Assembly (NCBI GenBank): GCA_023664625.1
Contig: JAMPFD010000004.1
Span: 62,001 to 126,000, forward strand
From: Bacillota bacterium
Lineage (GTDB): Bacteria; Bacteroidota; Bacteroidia; Bacteroidales; Bacteroidaceae
DNA length: 64,000 nt
Direction of reading: 5' to 3'
Below are positions 7,678 through 16,475 of the stretch, in pieces (position 1 is the first letter of the stretch; every line of letters begins with the position of its first letter). Under the pieces are notes generated by a model. The model had not been told where the DNA came from. It saw only the letters and a list, made by a program, of their open reading frames with translations, and did no database searches. The position numbers were made by a program, and so were the translations under genes.

Positions 7678-10143
7678 TTATGGTTTCAGCGTGAAAGTGG
7701 CAGTCTCTGTGCCTACCTGCACACGGAAATCGCCCGGTTCGAGAACCCACTGCAGGTCTTCATTGACAAAGGCGAGATCAGAAGGGCGTATGCGGAGAGT
7801 GACGCTCTTGGTCTCATGAGGAGCGAGAGCCACTTTCTTGAATGAGCGCAGACGTCTTGAATCAGGAGTGAGCGATGCCACAAGGTCAGAAGTGTATAGG
7901 AGGACAGGTTCTTTCACGGCACAGTCGGAATTGTTTGTGACATTGAAAGTAAAGGCAATCTTCTCACTATGATTATATTTTAGTCCGAGAACCGGATCAA
8001 AGCTTACCGGGCGAGGAATCTCCGTGACCTTCAGGTCAGAGATATGCACATCAGAGTAAGACAGGCCATAGCCGAAAGGCCACTGCGCCACGGTCTGCGC
8101 ATCATAGTTGTAGGCACCTGACATAGTCTCTACATTTTCACAAGGCTTACAGTCATAGTTGTTCAGCGCACCATGGTGCTTAGGGTATGTGTAAGGAAGC
8201 TTGGCAGAGAAATTCACATCGCCGGAGAGAAGATTGGCAAGAGCGTCGCCGCCGTAGTTGCCGGGAAGGAAAGTCTGAACCACGGCAGATGCAAGAGGCT
8301 CTATGGCAGAAATGATACGCGGACGTCCCTCGTTGAGAACAAGAACGATAGGCTTATCATATTTTGCAAGAGACTTCACCATGTCAATCTGGTTCTGAGA
8401 GAGCGTAAGGTCGTCAATATTACCGACAGTCTCCGTGTAAGAATTTTCACCGATGAAAGCAACAATGACATCCGAACGCATAATCTTATCCGCAGTACTG
8501 TTGCCATTTTCAATAAGGAGTTCCGGAACATGGCAGTCATCACGCCAAGTACCATTCTCATTATCGTAAGCCACCATAGGACTATACTCAACATTCTCGT
8601 CACCATACTTCAGGCGAAGAGCGTCAAGGAAAGTATGATACTTACCTATGGTACGGCAAATACTGTCAGTAGCACGCCCCTGCCATGTATATGTCCAACC
8701 GCCGTTCATTGTGCGGAAATCATCAGCGTTCGGACCTACCACCAACAGTTTTGTACCTTTCTTTATAGGCAAGACTTTCTCTCCGCTCTTTGCCTCTGTC
8801 CCGGTTTCGTTTTTCAGCAACACCATACATTCCTCGGCTATATGTAAGGCATCCTCGGTGTATTTACCACAGGCGAAATCCGGATAGAGCCTTTCCACAG
8901 AGGCTTGTTTCTTACTCTTTGAAGAATATGGAATATCCCATGTGGAACGGTCCATAAGTCCTACACGAATCTTCATCCTGAGAATACGGCGTACGGCATC
9001 ATCTATTCGTGACATCGGTACACGTCCCTCATTGGCAAGCTCGGCAAGGAGAGTACAGAAACCTGTATCATAAGGCTCCATTGACATATCTATACCGGCA
9101 TTGACGGCAAGACAGATGGCATCCTTCTTATTTGCAGCAATATGGTCACGTTTCCATATATTATCAATGTCTGCCCAGTCTGTAACTATCACGCCATCCC
9201 AGTTGAGTCCTTCTTTGAGCCACTCTGTAAGGAGTTTTCGGCTGCAGTGGAACGACATACCGTTATTAATGCCGGAACTGACCATGATGCTCAAAGCACC
9301 GGCCTCTTCTATACATGCCCTGAACGGTTGGAAATATTTTTCCATAAGCTCACGGTCTGTTATCATTGACGGCGTGCGGTCCTTTCCGCTGACACTTGTA
9401 CCATAAGCCATATAATGCTTAAGACAAGCTGCCACATTATACCTGCCAATATGATTGGGATCATCACCTTGCAATCCCTTTGTAAGTTCAACACCCATAA
9501 GTTTGTTGACAAGCACATCCTCACCGAAGCTCTCCCACTGACGCGGCCAAAGCTGATTGCGCATGATATCCAATGCTGGCGAAAAGACCCATGGCACAAG
9601 ACACGCACGTGTCTCATAAGCCGTAATGTGTCCGACACGCTTAGGAATCTGACGATTAAAAGACGCTGCCAGTCCTATCTCTTGAGGAAAGAGCGTCGCA
9701 CCGTATGTATAGGAAGCACCATGAATCTGGTCTATACCATGAATCTGAGGCACTCCATTGCAATGGAATGCCGATGCAGAGTTGAGGGCACGTACCACCT
9801 CACTCCATACCTTGGGAGTCTGTGCAACACCAAGAGGGATATTAAGTATGGAACCGACCTTATACTCCCCGAACACATTGTCGACGGCCTCGGCAGACAG
9901 GAGTCCGCCTGCAAGAGACTGTACTGACTTGTTGCTCTTCACTTTGCTGTTACTTGACTCCTGAGCTACGACATCAAGCGTGAGCTGGCACATTTGTCCG
10001 ACCTTGTCCCTGAGGGTCATTTTAGACAACAGTTCCTCCACCTGTTTTTCCAATTTCTCGTCACGTGCAATAGCTTGCGCCATTGCCATTTCTGAATTGA
10101 AAGTAGACAAACCTAATAATACTGATAATAATATCTTCTTCAT
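7678..10143 (-). CDS. Glycoside hydrolase family 3 (beta-glucosidase/beta-xylosidase type), secreted
   Basis: The protein has 821 residues, with a signal peptide ending in MAMAQA. The N-terminal TIM-barrel domain shows KVGQMCQLTLD, AACLKHYMAYG (the Lys-His motif), and VIVTDWADI, whose Asp is the expected nucleophile. A second alpha/beta domain (VLPIKKGTKLLVVGPNADD onward) supplies the acid/base region. A fibronectin-III-like domain closes the protein (about 700-821). Family members release glucose, xylose or arabinose from oligosaccharides; BglX-like architecture is clear but the exact sugar is not. The start codon overlaps the stop of the upstream GH51 gene (ATGA), so the two are translationally coupled and likely act on the same arabinose-containing plant glycan. 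Confidence 0.92.
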   Translation of the reverse strand: MKKILLSVLLGLSTFNSEMAMAQAIARDEKLEKQVEELLSKMTLRDKVGQMCQLTLDVVAQESSNSKVKSNKSVQSLAGGLLSAEAVDNVFGEYKVGSILNIPLGVAQTPKVWSEVVRALNSASAFHCNGVPQIHGIDQIHGASYTYGATLFPQEIGLAASFNRQIPKRVGHITAYETRACLVPWVFSPALDIMRNQLWPRQWESFGEDVLVNKLMGVELTKGLQGDDPNHIGRYNVAACLKHYMAYGTSVSGKDRTPSMITDRELMEKYFQPFRACIEEAGALSIMVSSGINNGMSFHCSRKLLTEWLKEGLNWDGVIVTDWADIDNIWKRDHIAANKKDAICLAVNAGIDMSMEPYDTGFCTLLAELANEGRVPMSRIDDAVRRILRMKIRVGLMDRSTWDIPYSSKSKKQASVERLYPDFACGKYTEDALHIAEECMVLLKNETGTEAKSGEKVLPIKKGTKLLVVGPNADDFRTMNGGWTYTWQGRATDSICRTIGKYHTFLDALRLKYGDENVEYSPMVAYDNENGTWRDDCHVPELLIENGNSTADKIMRSDVIVAFIGENSYTETVGNIDDLTLSQNQIDMVKSLAKYDKPIVLVLNEGRPRIISAIEPLASAVVQTFLPGNYGGDALANLLSGDVNFSAKLPYTYPKHHGALNNYDCKPCENVETMSGAYNYDAQTVAQWPFGYGLSYSDVHISDLKVTEIPRPVSFDPVLGLKYNHSEKIAFTFNVTNNSDCAVKEPVLLYTSDLVASLTPDSRRLRSFKKVALAPHETKSVTLRIRPSDLAFVNEDLQWVLEPGDFRVQVGTETATFTLKP

Positions 10144-12146
10144 AAAATTCTATATATATTGAAAGAAAGAGACGAAACCGTTATTTTATTGTCAAAGATT
10201 TCCGGTTGTGAGGTGACAGGGACAAAGCGTATGGGGTGTTCAAGAGTATTGTCCTCATCACGTTCCTCTGACGGTCTGTCACATGAGAATCTTGTTGTGA
10301 TGACCTTGCCATACTTGCGCTTTCCCTTTATGTCAATGCTGAGCGACCGTGGCGAACTGCCAGCATTGACGACTTTCAGGATTATGGCATTGTTGTCGTC
10401 ACGGTCAACAGTGGCACTGACATAGAGAGAGTCCTGCCCCGTCACAGGTTTCCCGTCAATGGTGGCAGGAATGACATTCGTCCCGCGGTTACAGGCAAAC
10501 ATCTGCTGCACATAATATGAAGACGAACAAACGGAACGCAGATTATCAAACCATATCATATCAGGACGCCACTGCCATCCGTCGACATGAGCAAAAAGAG
10601 GAGCATAGGTTGCCATGCGCACAATATCAGCATTGCGTTCAAGTCCTGTCATGAAGGCTGCCTCACAGATAGCCGGGAAATAGTGGTTGAACTTCTTCCC
10701 CCTGTCATGACAGGCATACTCACCGGCGAAGACCTTTGGTCCACGGCGCGGATAGGTATCATAGCGCTTGGCTGAAGAGAGGAAAAAGTCAGCATCCTTA
10801 TAATAATGTTCATCAACAAGAGACACATCAAGGCGCCGCATCTCTCCCCACATCCTGTCAAACTCATCACCTGACGCAGAAGGACCTGCCGAGCCTATAA
10901 TCGTCACTTCAGGATACTGCTTGCTTATCACACGCATAAATGCTTCAAGACGTGGCGGATAATATTCACCCCACTGTTCGTTGCCTATCGCAAGATATTT
11001 AAGACAGAAAGGCTCCTGATGCCCCATCTCCGCACGCAGGCGTGCCCATCTGTTTTTCCCGGGGTCACCATTGCAGAATTCTATGAGGTCGACAGCATCC
11101 TGAATAAATTCGTCAAGAGAGTCGCCCTTGGCAAGCCACGGGCCGTCATGCCTCCAGTCATTATTGAACTGGCATGCCATACCGCAACTGAGTACGGGAA
11201 GAGGCTCGCATCCAAGGTCTTCACACAACTGAAAGAATTCAAAGAAACCGAGTCCGTAAGACTGATAATAGTCATAACGGGTGTTTCGCATATCGTAATT
11301 CCAGCGGTTTTCATTTACAGGACGGTTCTCCACCGGTCCAACACTGTTTTTCCAATTGTAGCGGGTGTCAAGCGTTGCTCCCTCAACAATACATCCTCCG
11401 GGGAAACGGAACACTCCCGGCTTGAGGGCAGCAAGATGCTGTACAAGATCACGGCGCATACCATTCTCCCTATTATTCCATGTAGAGACAGGCATAAGAC
11501 TTACGTGCTCAACATTGAGAGAAACGTCCGTACCATTGCCTTTACTTGGCAGGGAGAGGGAGAGCGCCGCCTTCTCTACTGTCTGCGGAACGGTGAATGT
11601 CACGGAAACTTTATGCCATTCTTGGTCTTCAACGGTTATGACAGTATCGCACACCACCTGATATAATTTCCCAAGTCTACCGTCATCCCTACCCCCTACA
11701 TCACGGATATGGACAGACATTTTTGCCGATGTTGCATTGACAACACGAGTCCAGCATGAGAAACGATACCGTTCTCCACCATGGAAAGACATGGAGAGAA
11801 ACCCCTCATTCTCAATGGCAGTAGGCATATCACGCTTCCCGCTATACGACATACGCACATAATGAGGGCAGCGCGGGAACGGCCCATCATCCCTTACCTC
11901 CACCCCTCCTATAGTCTTCCATCCCATGAGTGCCTGCGGGAACTCGAAGGAACGGTTTTTCACCATTTCGGCATACAGCCCTCCATCGGCACCATAGTTT
12001 ATATCTTCGAAGAAGACACCATACATGGTCTTGGATATATCGCATACCTTGTGGCGTGGCTCAATGGAAAGAACGGCATCCTGCGCATAAAGAAGCAGCG
12101 GAAAAGAAAAGAATGTCAGCAATGACAGAACGAATTTATTCATCAT
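10140..12146 (-). CDS. Alpha-L-arabinofuranosidase (GH51), secreted
   Basis: The protein has 668 residues from MMNKFVLSLLTFFSFPLLLY, a signal peptide ending at YAQ. It removes terminal arabinofuranose from arabinan or arabinoxylan. Family marks are MYGVFFEDINYGADGGLYAE, GVFRFPGGCIVEG, the acid/base in AIGNEQWGEY, and the nucleophile Glu in VFAGEYACHD. A carbohydrate-binding-like beta domain sits between the N-terminus and the barrel (about 70-210). An ORF start at 12209 exists, but it puts 21 residues ahead of a good signal peptide, so the ATG at 12146 is preferred. It is the first gene of a two-gene unit with GH3. A TAnnTTTG box lies about 140 nt upstream. Confidence 0.92.
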   Translation of the reverse strand: MMNKFVLSLLTFFSFPLLLYAQDAVLSIEPRHKVCDISKTMYGVFFEDINYGADGGLYAEMVKNRSFEFPQALMGWKTIGGVEVRDDGPFPRCPHYVRMSYSGKRDMPTAIENEGFLSMSFHGGERYRFSCWTRVVNATSAKMSVHIRDVGGRDDGRLGKLYQVVCDTVITVEDQEWHKVSVTFTVPQTVEKAALSLSLPSKGNGTDVSLNVEHVSLMPVSTWNNRENGMRRDLVQHLAALKPGVFRFPGGCIVEGATLDTRYNWKNSVGPVENRPVNENRWNYDMRNTRYDYYQSYGLGFFEFFQLCEDLGCEPLPVLSCGMACQFNNDWRHDGPWLAKGDSLDEFIQDAVDLIEFCNGDPGKNRWARLRAEMGHQEPFCLKYLAIGNEQWGEYYPPRLEAFMRVISKQYPEVTIIGSAGPSASGDEFDRMWGEMRRLDVSLVDEHYYKDADFFLSSAKRYDTYPRRGPKVFAGEYACHDRGKKFNHYFPAICEAAFMTGLERNADIVRMATYAPLFAHVDGWQWRPDMIWFDNLRSVCSSSYYVQQMFACNRGTNVIPATIDGKPVTGQDSLYVSATVDRDDNNAIILKVVNAGSSPRSLSIDIKGKRKYGKVITTRFSCDRPSEERDEDNTLEHPIRFVPVTSQPEIFDNKITVSSLSFNIYRIL

Positions 12147-12288
12147 ATTATGAAGATAATTTACTGCAAGAATAATGCCTGCATGTTTATTTCGGGAACA
12201 TGTATGCAAAGCATCTGCTGAGAACGTCTGTAGCGAGCCGTTCCCATATTATTTTGGGATAAGCCCTACATTATAATTATTTCATGTT

Positions 12289-12296
12289 CAAAGTTA
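12289..12296 (-). promoter_or_regulatory. -7 promoter box for the GH51-GH3 operon
   Basis: The minus strand reads TAACTTTG. A leader of about 135 nt would follow. The -33 box is not clear. Confidence 0.45.
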
Positions 12297-12482
12297 GCAA
12301 AAAATAATGACATGCAGAAATTATTTCATCCAATATTTCTTTTTTTTCAAAAAAATGTAATACGGCAAGCCCGTATATATCTTTTCCCCGCCAGTGTCCT
12401 TGTAATCTGACAACTTTGGCGATGTCTTCGGAGTAACAATAATATTGCCAATGTCACGGCGCACATTTTCATGATTTAAAAT

Positions 12483-12518
12483 AAAAAAAGAGACTATACC
12501 TAAACAGGTATAATCTCC
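12483..12518 (-). terminator. Terminator of tRNA-His
   Basis: On the minus strand GAGATTATACC pairs with GGTATAGTCTC (one mismatch) around a 6-nt loop and is followed by a run of T. It starts about 10 nt after the tRNA. Confidence 0.8.
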
Positions 12519-12527
12519 TTTGAAAGG

Positions 12528-12602
12528 GGTGCCCGATGGGACTCGAACCCATGACATTCAGAACCACAATCTGACGCTCTAACCAACTGAACTACGGGCA
12601 CC
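12528..12602 (-). tRNA. tRNA-His (GTG anticodon)
   Basis: The 75-nt cloverleaf has an 8-bp acceptor stem including the extra 5' G (GGTGCCCG / CGGGCACC), the hallmark of tRNA-His. Its anticodon loop contains GTG and its T loop is a normal TTCGAGT. CCA is not encoded. The promoter segment is identical over 34 nt to that of the tRNA(CAU) gene. Confidence 0.95.
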
Positions 12603-12666
12603 ATTTATATGAATAACTTATGAGTCAAGAATACTGGTAATTCATTACCCTGTCATCTCATGTCTC

Positions 12667-12709
12667 AAAAGCGAGTGCAAAGGTAGTCATTTTTTTTGAA
12701 ATAGCCAAA
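12667..12709 (-). promoter_or_regulatory. Promoter of tRNA-His
   Basis: The -33 TTTG (12706-12709), a 20-nt spacer, and the -7 TACCTTTG (12678-12685) lie on the minus strand. Bases 12667-12700 are a perfect copy of 5005-5038 in the other orientation. Confidence 0.85.
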
Positions 12710-12851
12710 TAATTATTGTATTTTTTTCTTTTCACCTTAATTTTACCTTGCAGTTTACATTATTTTTTTACTTATCTATCAGCGAAAGCAACACTTAACA
12801 GACATATTGTGACACTGTCGGATTTGCCAAACTTTTACAATAAAAGACAAG

Positions 12852-13871
12852 TTATTTCAGCATCATCCTAAGCCTGTACGTCATTAATTTAAGTACAATC
12901 TTTATTTTATGAGGGCAACAGTCATCACGAAGATATGGACGTATATTGCGACATACTTCTCCAAAACTTTTACCAGGGTCTCGAATCACGGCTTTGCAAT
13001 AAGCATATTTGGACTTCCCCATTATTTTTTTTTCGACATTAGTAAACGGTCTTACGGAATGTCCCCGCTCTTTTTCAGCAAACAGTTCTTTCAATTCTCC
13101 TTTTATCGATTCGAGTTCAATCTGTTCCTTTAGGTTCTCTTCTCCGCGCTGATATAATTCTTTTGTTTGCCAGGGATCAAGAGATATGGTTTTCACTATA
13201 GGAAAGAAGTCTTTCCATTTGTTATGAAATGCATCCAGACTCTTTTCGAAAGAAGGAGAATACGAACCTTCCGATATATGTTCCAATAAAATATCATCAC
13301 ACACCAATACCTTTTTCCCTATATTATGGATTTGCATACATATATCCGTATCATACATATGAAAACCGTCATATGTACTCTCGTCAAACGATATTTTATC
13401 AAACATTTCCTTCCTGGCACAAAGCCATACGCCGTCCAATGTTGCCACTTCCACCGGTTGTTTTACCTTTATTTTTGGATATGATACGTAGTACTTGCTG
13501 TCTTGCTCTATCGTATGGTATCCCTGTATGAGATTGACAATCCATTTTCCATACAACCGCCAGTCACTTTGCTGGAGAATGGCATAACCACCTGCGACAC
13601 CGATGGCACCGCAATCGTCATCCGACAGGTACCATGCTACTTTCCTACCCCAGTCTGCAGAATGGAATATGATATCTTCATGCATAAAACAGAGTATATC
13701 TCCATGAGATTTTCTGACACCAAGGTTATACGCTTCAAAGATATTATAACTATTTTCTGAATTGTCAATATGAATTATTTCATACTTGCAGTCCCCTATC
13801 GTGGCAAAAATATTAGCTTGAAGATTGTCAGAAAGCGAGGAGTAGCGTGAACAGATTATAATGGAAATCAT
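12852..13871 (-). CDS. StrF-like family 2 glycosyltransferase
   Basis: The product has 339 residues from MISIIICSRYSSLSDNLQAN. It has a GT-A fold resembling the StrF-type group (Glyco_tranf_2_5): an N-terminal nucleotide-sugar binding strand, ILCFMHEDIIFHSADWG, YDGFHMYDTDICMQIHNIGK, and LLEHISEGSYS. The C-terminal 80 residues are basic and end in a helix (LKLMTYRLRMMLK). The start at 13871 was chosen because the core fold begins there; the longer frame from 13940 overlaps the upstream gene. It lies just downstream of a paralogous gene (13919-14776). The acceptor and sugar are unknown. Confidence 0.8.
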   Translation of the reverse strand: MISIIICSRYSSLSDNLQANIFATIGDCKYEIIHIDNSENSYNIFEAYNLGVRKSHGDILCFMHEDIIFHSADWGRKVAWYLSDDDCGAIGVAGGYAILQQSDWRLYGKWIVNLIQGYHTIEQDSKYYVSYPKIKVKQPVEVATLDGVWLCARKEMFDKISFDESTYDGFHMYDTDICMQIHNIGKKVLVCDDILLEHISEGSYSPSFEKSLDAFHNKWKDFFPIVKTISLDPWQTKELYQRGEENLKEQIELESIKGELKELFAEKERGHSVRPFTNVEKKIMGKSKYAYCKAVIRDPGKSFGEVCRNIRPYLRDDCCPHKIKIVLKLMTYRLRMMLK

Positions 13872-13918
13872 ACTTTTGAAATTAACTGCTATTTCTATTG
13901 GTTCTTGAATAACATTCC

Positions 13919-14776
13919 CTAAAGCAGATACAACAAGCATTTAAGAAACAATACCGGTTGGGAGAGATGGTCAAGAAGTAGCGGACGAAGCACACCAAGT
14001 TCTTCCTTATTCCATTTTCGGTGCCGCTGATTCTTGAGAAATATATAAAAGCAGCGTGCCTCTATATACGAGCTGTGTTGTCCTATATAATGCAATTCCT
14101 CATCAGAAAGCCCCGTTGCAAGCATCGGCTGCGTCCATTTATGCAAATAAAGACGCAGTGTTGCATCCGCCCATGACTTGGAGAAATTCCCTTCCGAGAG
14201 GTGCTCCAGCCACACTGCACCACATACATAGTTACGGAAACCATTAGCGGCGACCTGTAATGAGAAATCTATATCGTAACAATGGAAGCCGGACAATGAC
14301 ACTTCGTCAAAAGGATTGGCGTTCCAAACCTCTCTACGCACAAACAGGCATGCCCCATCCAGTATCAGACAAGAGCGGAAAGTCCCGGTGCCTTCATCAC
14401 TCTTACGTGACTCGCCACACTTTGTCTGAACGAAATGAGAACGGTTGATGGATGGCACGACATTCCATCCTGACGGGGCTTTACTCTTGTATATGCTGCC
14501 CATAAATCCAATGACACCAGTTTCTTTCTCCTGCAGCTTGTCAATGACGGGCATTCCCCAATCTGTTCCATGGAATACGACATCCTCATGTAAAAAACAA
14601 AGATTGTCGTAAATAGCTCTTTGGGCGCACCGGTTATAAACATTACATATACCGTTGCCGGTTTCCCGATTATCCTCAATAATGAACTCACATGGGAGAC
14701 CGATAGTTTCCCGCACATTCTTTTCTACGGCAGCAGCTTTGTCCGGATGTATACTACAGATGATGAATGTTATCAT
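13919..14776 (-). CDS. StrF-like family 2 glycosyltransferase
   Basis: The protein has 285 residues. It starts MITFIICSIHPDKAAAVEKN and carries the same motif order as its downstream neighbour: NLCFLHEDVVFHGTDWG, LDGACLFVRREVW, SGFHCYDIDFSLQVAANGF, and VWLEHLSEGNFS. The two are divergent paralogues, probably acting one after the other on one glycan. The gene lies 24 nt downstream of porX on the same strand. Co-transcription is plausible, since no terminator is seen between them, so a link to surface glycan or T9SS-cargo modification is possible but unproven. Confidence 0.8.
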   Translation of the reverse strand: MITFIICSIHPDKAAAVEKNVRETIGLPCEFIIEDNRETGNGICNVYNRCAQRAIYDNLCFLHEDVVFHGTDWGMPVIDKLQEKETGVIGFMGSIYKSKAPSGWNVVPSINRSHFVQTKCGESRKSDEGTGTFRSCLILDGACLFVRREVWNANPFDEVSLSGFHCYDIDFSLQVAANGFRNYVCGAVWLEHLSEGNFSKSWADATLRLYLHKWTQPMLATGLSDEELHYIGQHSSYIEARCFYIFLKNQRHRKWNKEELGVLRPLLLDHLSQPVLFLKCLLYLL

Positions 14777-14799
14777 GAATGACTGGTATTATGCCTGTT

Positions 14800-16422
14800 T
14801 CAACGCTTACGCGGTTTCAGAGTTATAATCGGCACAAGCATTTCTTCCATAGAGATACCACCGTGCTGGAATGTATCCTTAAAATATGATACGTAATAAT
14901 TATAGTTATTCGGATAAGCAAAGAAAGAGTCGCCCGTTGCGAACACATAATTTGTGGAAAGATTTGGAGACGGCAACTGAGCCTTTGCAGGGTCTTTTAT
15001 GACAAATAAATCTCTTGGGAGGTCTTTGTCCTTTGATCCTACATTGCCGTTGGCAAGCACATTAAGGTTCTTTCCGAGCTTGTAGCGCAGATTTGTATTT
15101 GTGTTCTTGTCACCGATAATTTTCACAGGGCTATTGCAACGTATTGAGCCATGGTCTGTTGTCAGTATTATCCGATAGTCACTTTGTGCGAGAACCCGGA
15201 ATAGTTCTGCGAGAACAGAATGGCGGAACCATGAGAGCGTAATGGATCGATATGCAGATTCATTATTGGCAAGCTCACGCACCATCTTTGACTCCGTCCT
15301 TGCATGGGAGAGCATATCAATAAAGTTGACGACAAGAACATTAAGGTCATTCTGTGACAAATTCGGCAATTTGTCAAGAAAACGTTCCCCACCTTGTGAA
15401 TCGTTAACCTTATTGTAGGAAAACGTATATTTACGACGATATCTCTCTATCTGGGTACGTATGAGCGGTTCCTCATTGAGATTCTTGCCTTCAGGGCTGT
15501 CCTCGTCAACCCAAAGTTCAGAGAACATTCTTTCTATCTGCTCTGGCATGAGGCCCGAGAAGATTGCATTACGTGCATATTGTGTTGCAGTAGGCAGTAT
15601 CGTAAGGTACATATCCTCATCAATATCAAACATGTCCCCTATCTCTTTTGAGAGTATGCGCCACTGGTCATAGCGGAAATTATCAACAACAATGAAAAAA
15701 ACTTTTTCTGTTTTCTTCGAAGACGTTGACTTTCCGTCAAGCACAGGAAAAACATACTCACGGAAAATATCCGGCGAGAGCAACGGCCGATGGTCATAGT
15801 CGAGGAAGGTTTTCGGATTCACCCACGACATGTAGTTTTGCTTTATGAACTTGGAAAAACCAATATTCGCTTCTTCCTTCTGTGAGGCAAGCATCTCCGT
15901 CATCTGAGAATCAGTCTCTGACAAGTCCAGTTCCCAAAGAACAAGTCTATGGTATACAGCTTTCCAATCTTCAAGCGTACGGCAATCCATGATTTGCATC
16001 GAGAGTTGTCCGAATGACTGCTGATACTGTGTCTGTGTCACTTCCGTCACAATCTCCCTACGATGAATATGCTTTTTTAGCGTGAGAAGTATCTGTAAAG
16101 GATTGACAGGTTTGATCAGGTAATCCGCTATTTTCTGTCCTATCGCCTGATTCATTATATTCTCCTCTTCAGATTTCGTGACCATGACGACAGGAGTCTG
16201 AGGCTGTATATCCTTTATCTGCTGCAAAGTTTCAAGCCCGGTTATACCCGGCATCATCTCGTCAAGCAATATCAAGTCAAACGTCTGTTGCTGACACTGC
16301 TCTATGGCGTCAGTGCCGTTGGATACGGTAATAACCTCATAGTCTTTCTTTTCAAGAAATATGATATGGGCACGAAGAAGTTCTATCTCATCGTCAGCCC
16401 AAAGGATTTTGCCGTTAGTCAT
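14800..16422 (-). CDS. porX: PorX: response regulator with PglZ/alkaline-phosphatase-like effector domain
   Basis: The protein has 540 residues. The receiver domain (1-120) has the acidic pair DD at 10-11, phospho-acceptor Asp54 in LILLDEMMPG, and Lys in MVTKSEE. A helical linker follows. The C-terminal PglZ domain of the alkaline phosphatase superfamily contains FFIVVDNFRYDQW, ILPTATQYARNAIFSG, FIDMLSHAR, and ILTTDHGSIRC, the expected metal ligands. This matches PorX, the partner of histidine kinase PorY, which controls type IX secretion genes and can hydrolyse oligonucleotides in characterised homologues. The PorW/SprE-like gene lies 53 nt upstream on the same strand, so two T9SS components sit together. 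Confidence 0.92.
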   Translation of the reverse strand: MTNGKILWADDEIELLRAHIIFLEKKDYEVITVSNGTDAIEQCQQQTFDLILLDEMMPGITGLETLQQIKDIQPQTPVVMVTKSEEENIMNQAIGQKIADYLIKPVNPLQILLTLKKHIHRREIVTEVTQTQYQQSFGQLSMQIMDCRTLEDWKAVYHRLVLWELDLSETDSQMTEMLASQKEEANIGFSKFIKQNYMSWVNPKTFLDYDHRPLLSPDIFREYVFPVLDGKSTSSKKTEKVFFIVVDNFRYDQWRILSKEIGDMFDIDEDMYLTILPTATQYARNAIFSGLMPEQIERMFSELWVDEDSPEGKNLNEEPLIRTQIERYRRKYTFSYNKVNDSQGGERFLDKLPNLSQNDLNVLVVNFIDMLSHARTESKMVRELANNESAYRSITLSWFRHSVLAELFRVLAQSDYRIILTTDHGSIRCNSPVKIIGDKNTNTNLRYKLGKNLNVLANGNVGSKDKDLPRDLFVIKDPAKAQLPSPNLSTNYVFATGDSFFAYPNNYNYYVSYFKDTFQHGGISMEEMLVPIITLKPRKR

Positions 16423-16475
16423 CGCTAAGAAATATAAAATTACACAATCACTTATCTTCAGTCACCACCTATAGA

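Noticed and set aside
12321..12557. 78-codon minus frame over the tRNA-His terminator
   Set aside because: It reads through the tRNA 3' end and terminator; not a gene.
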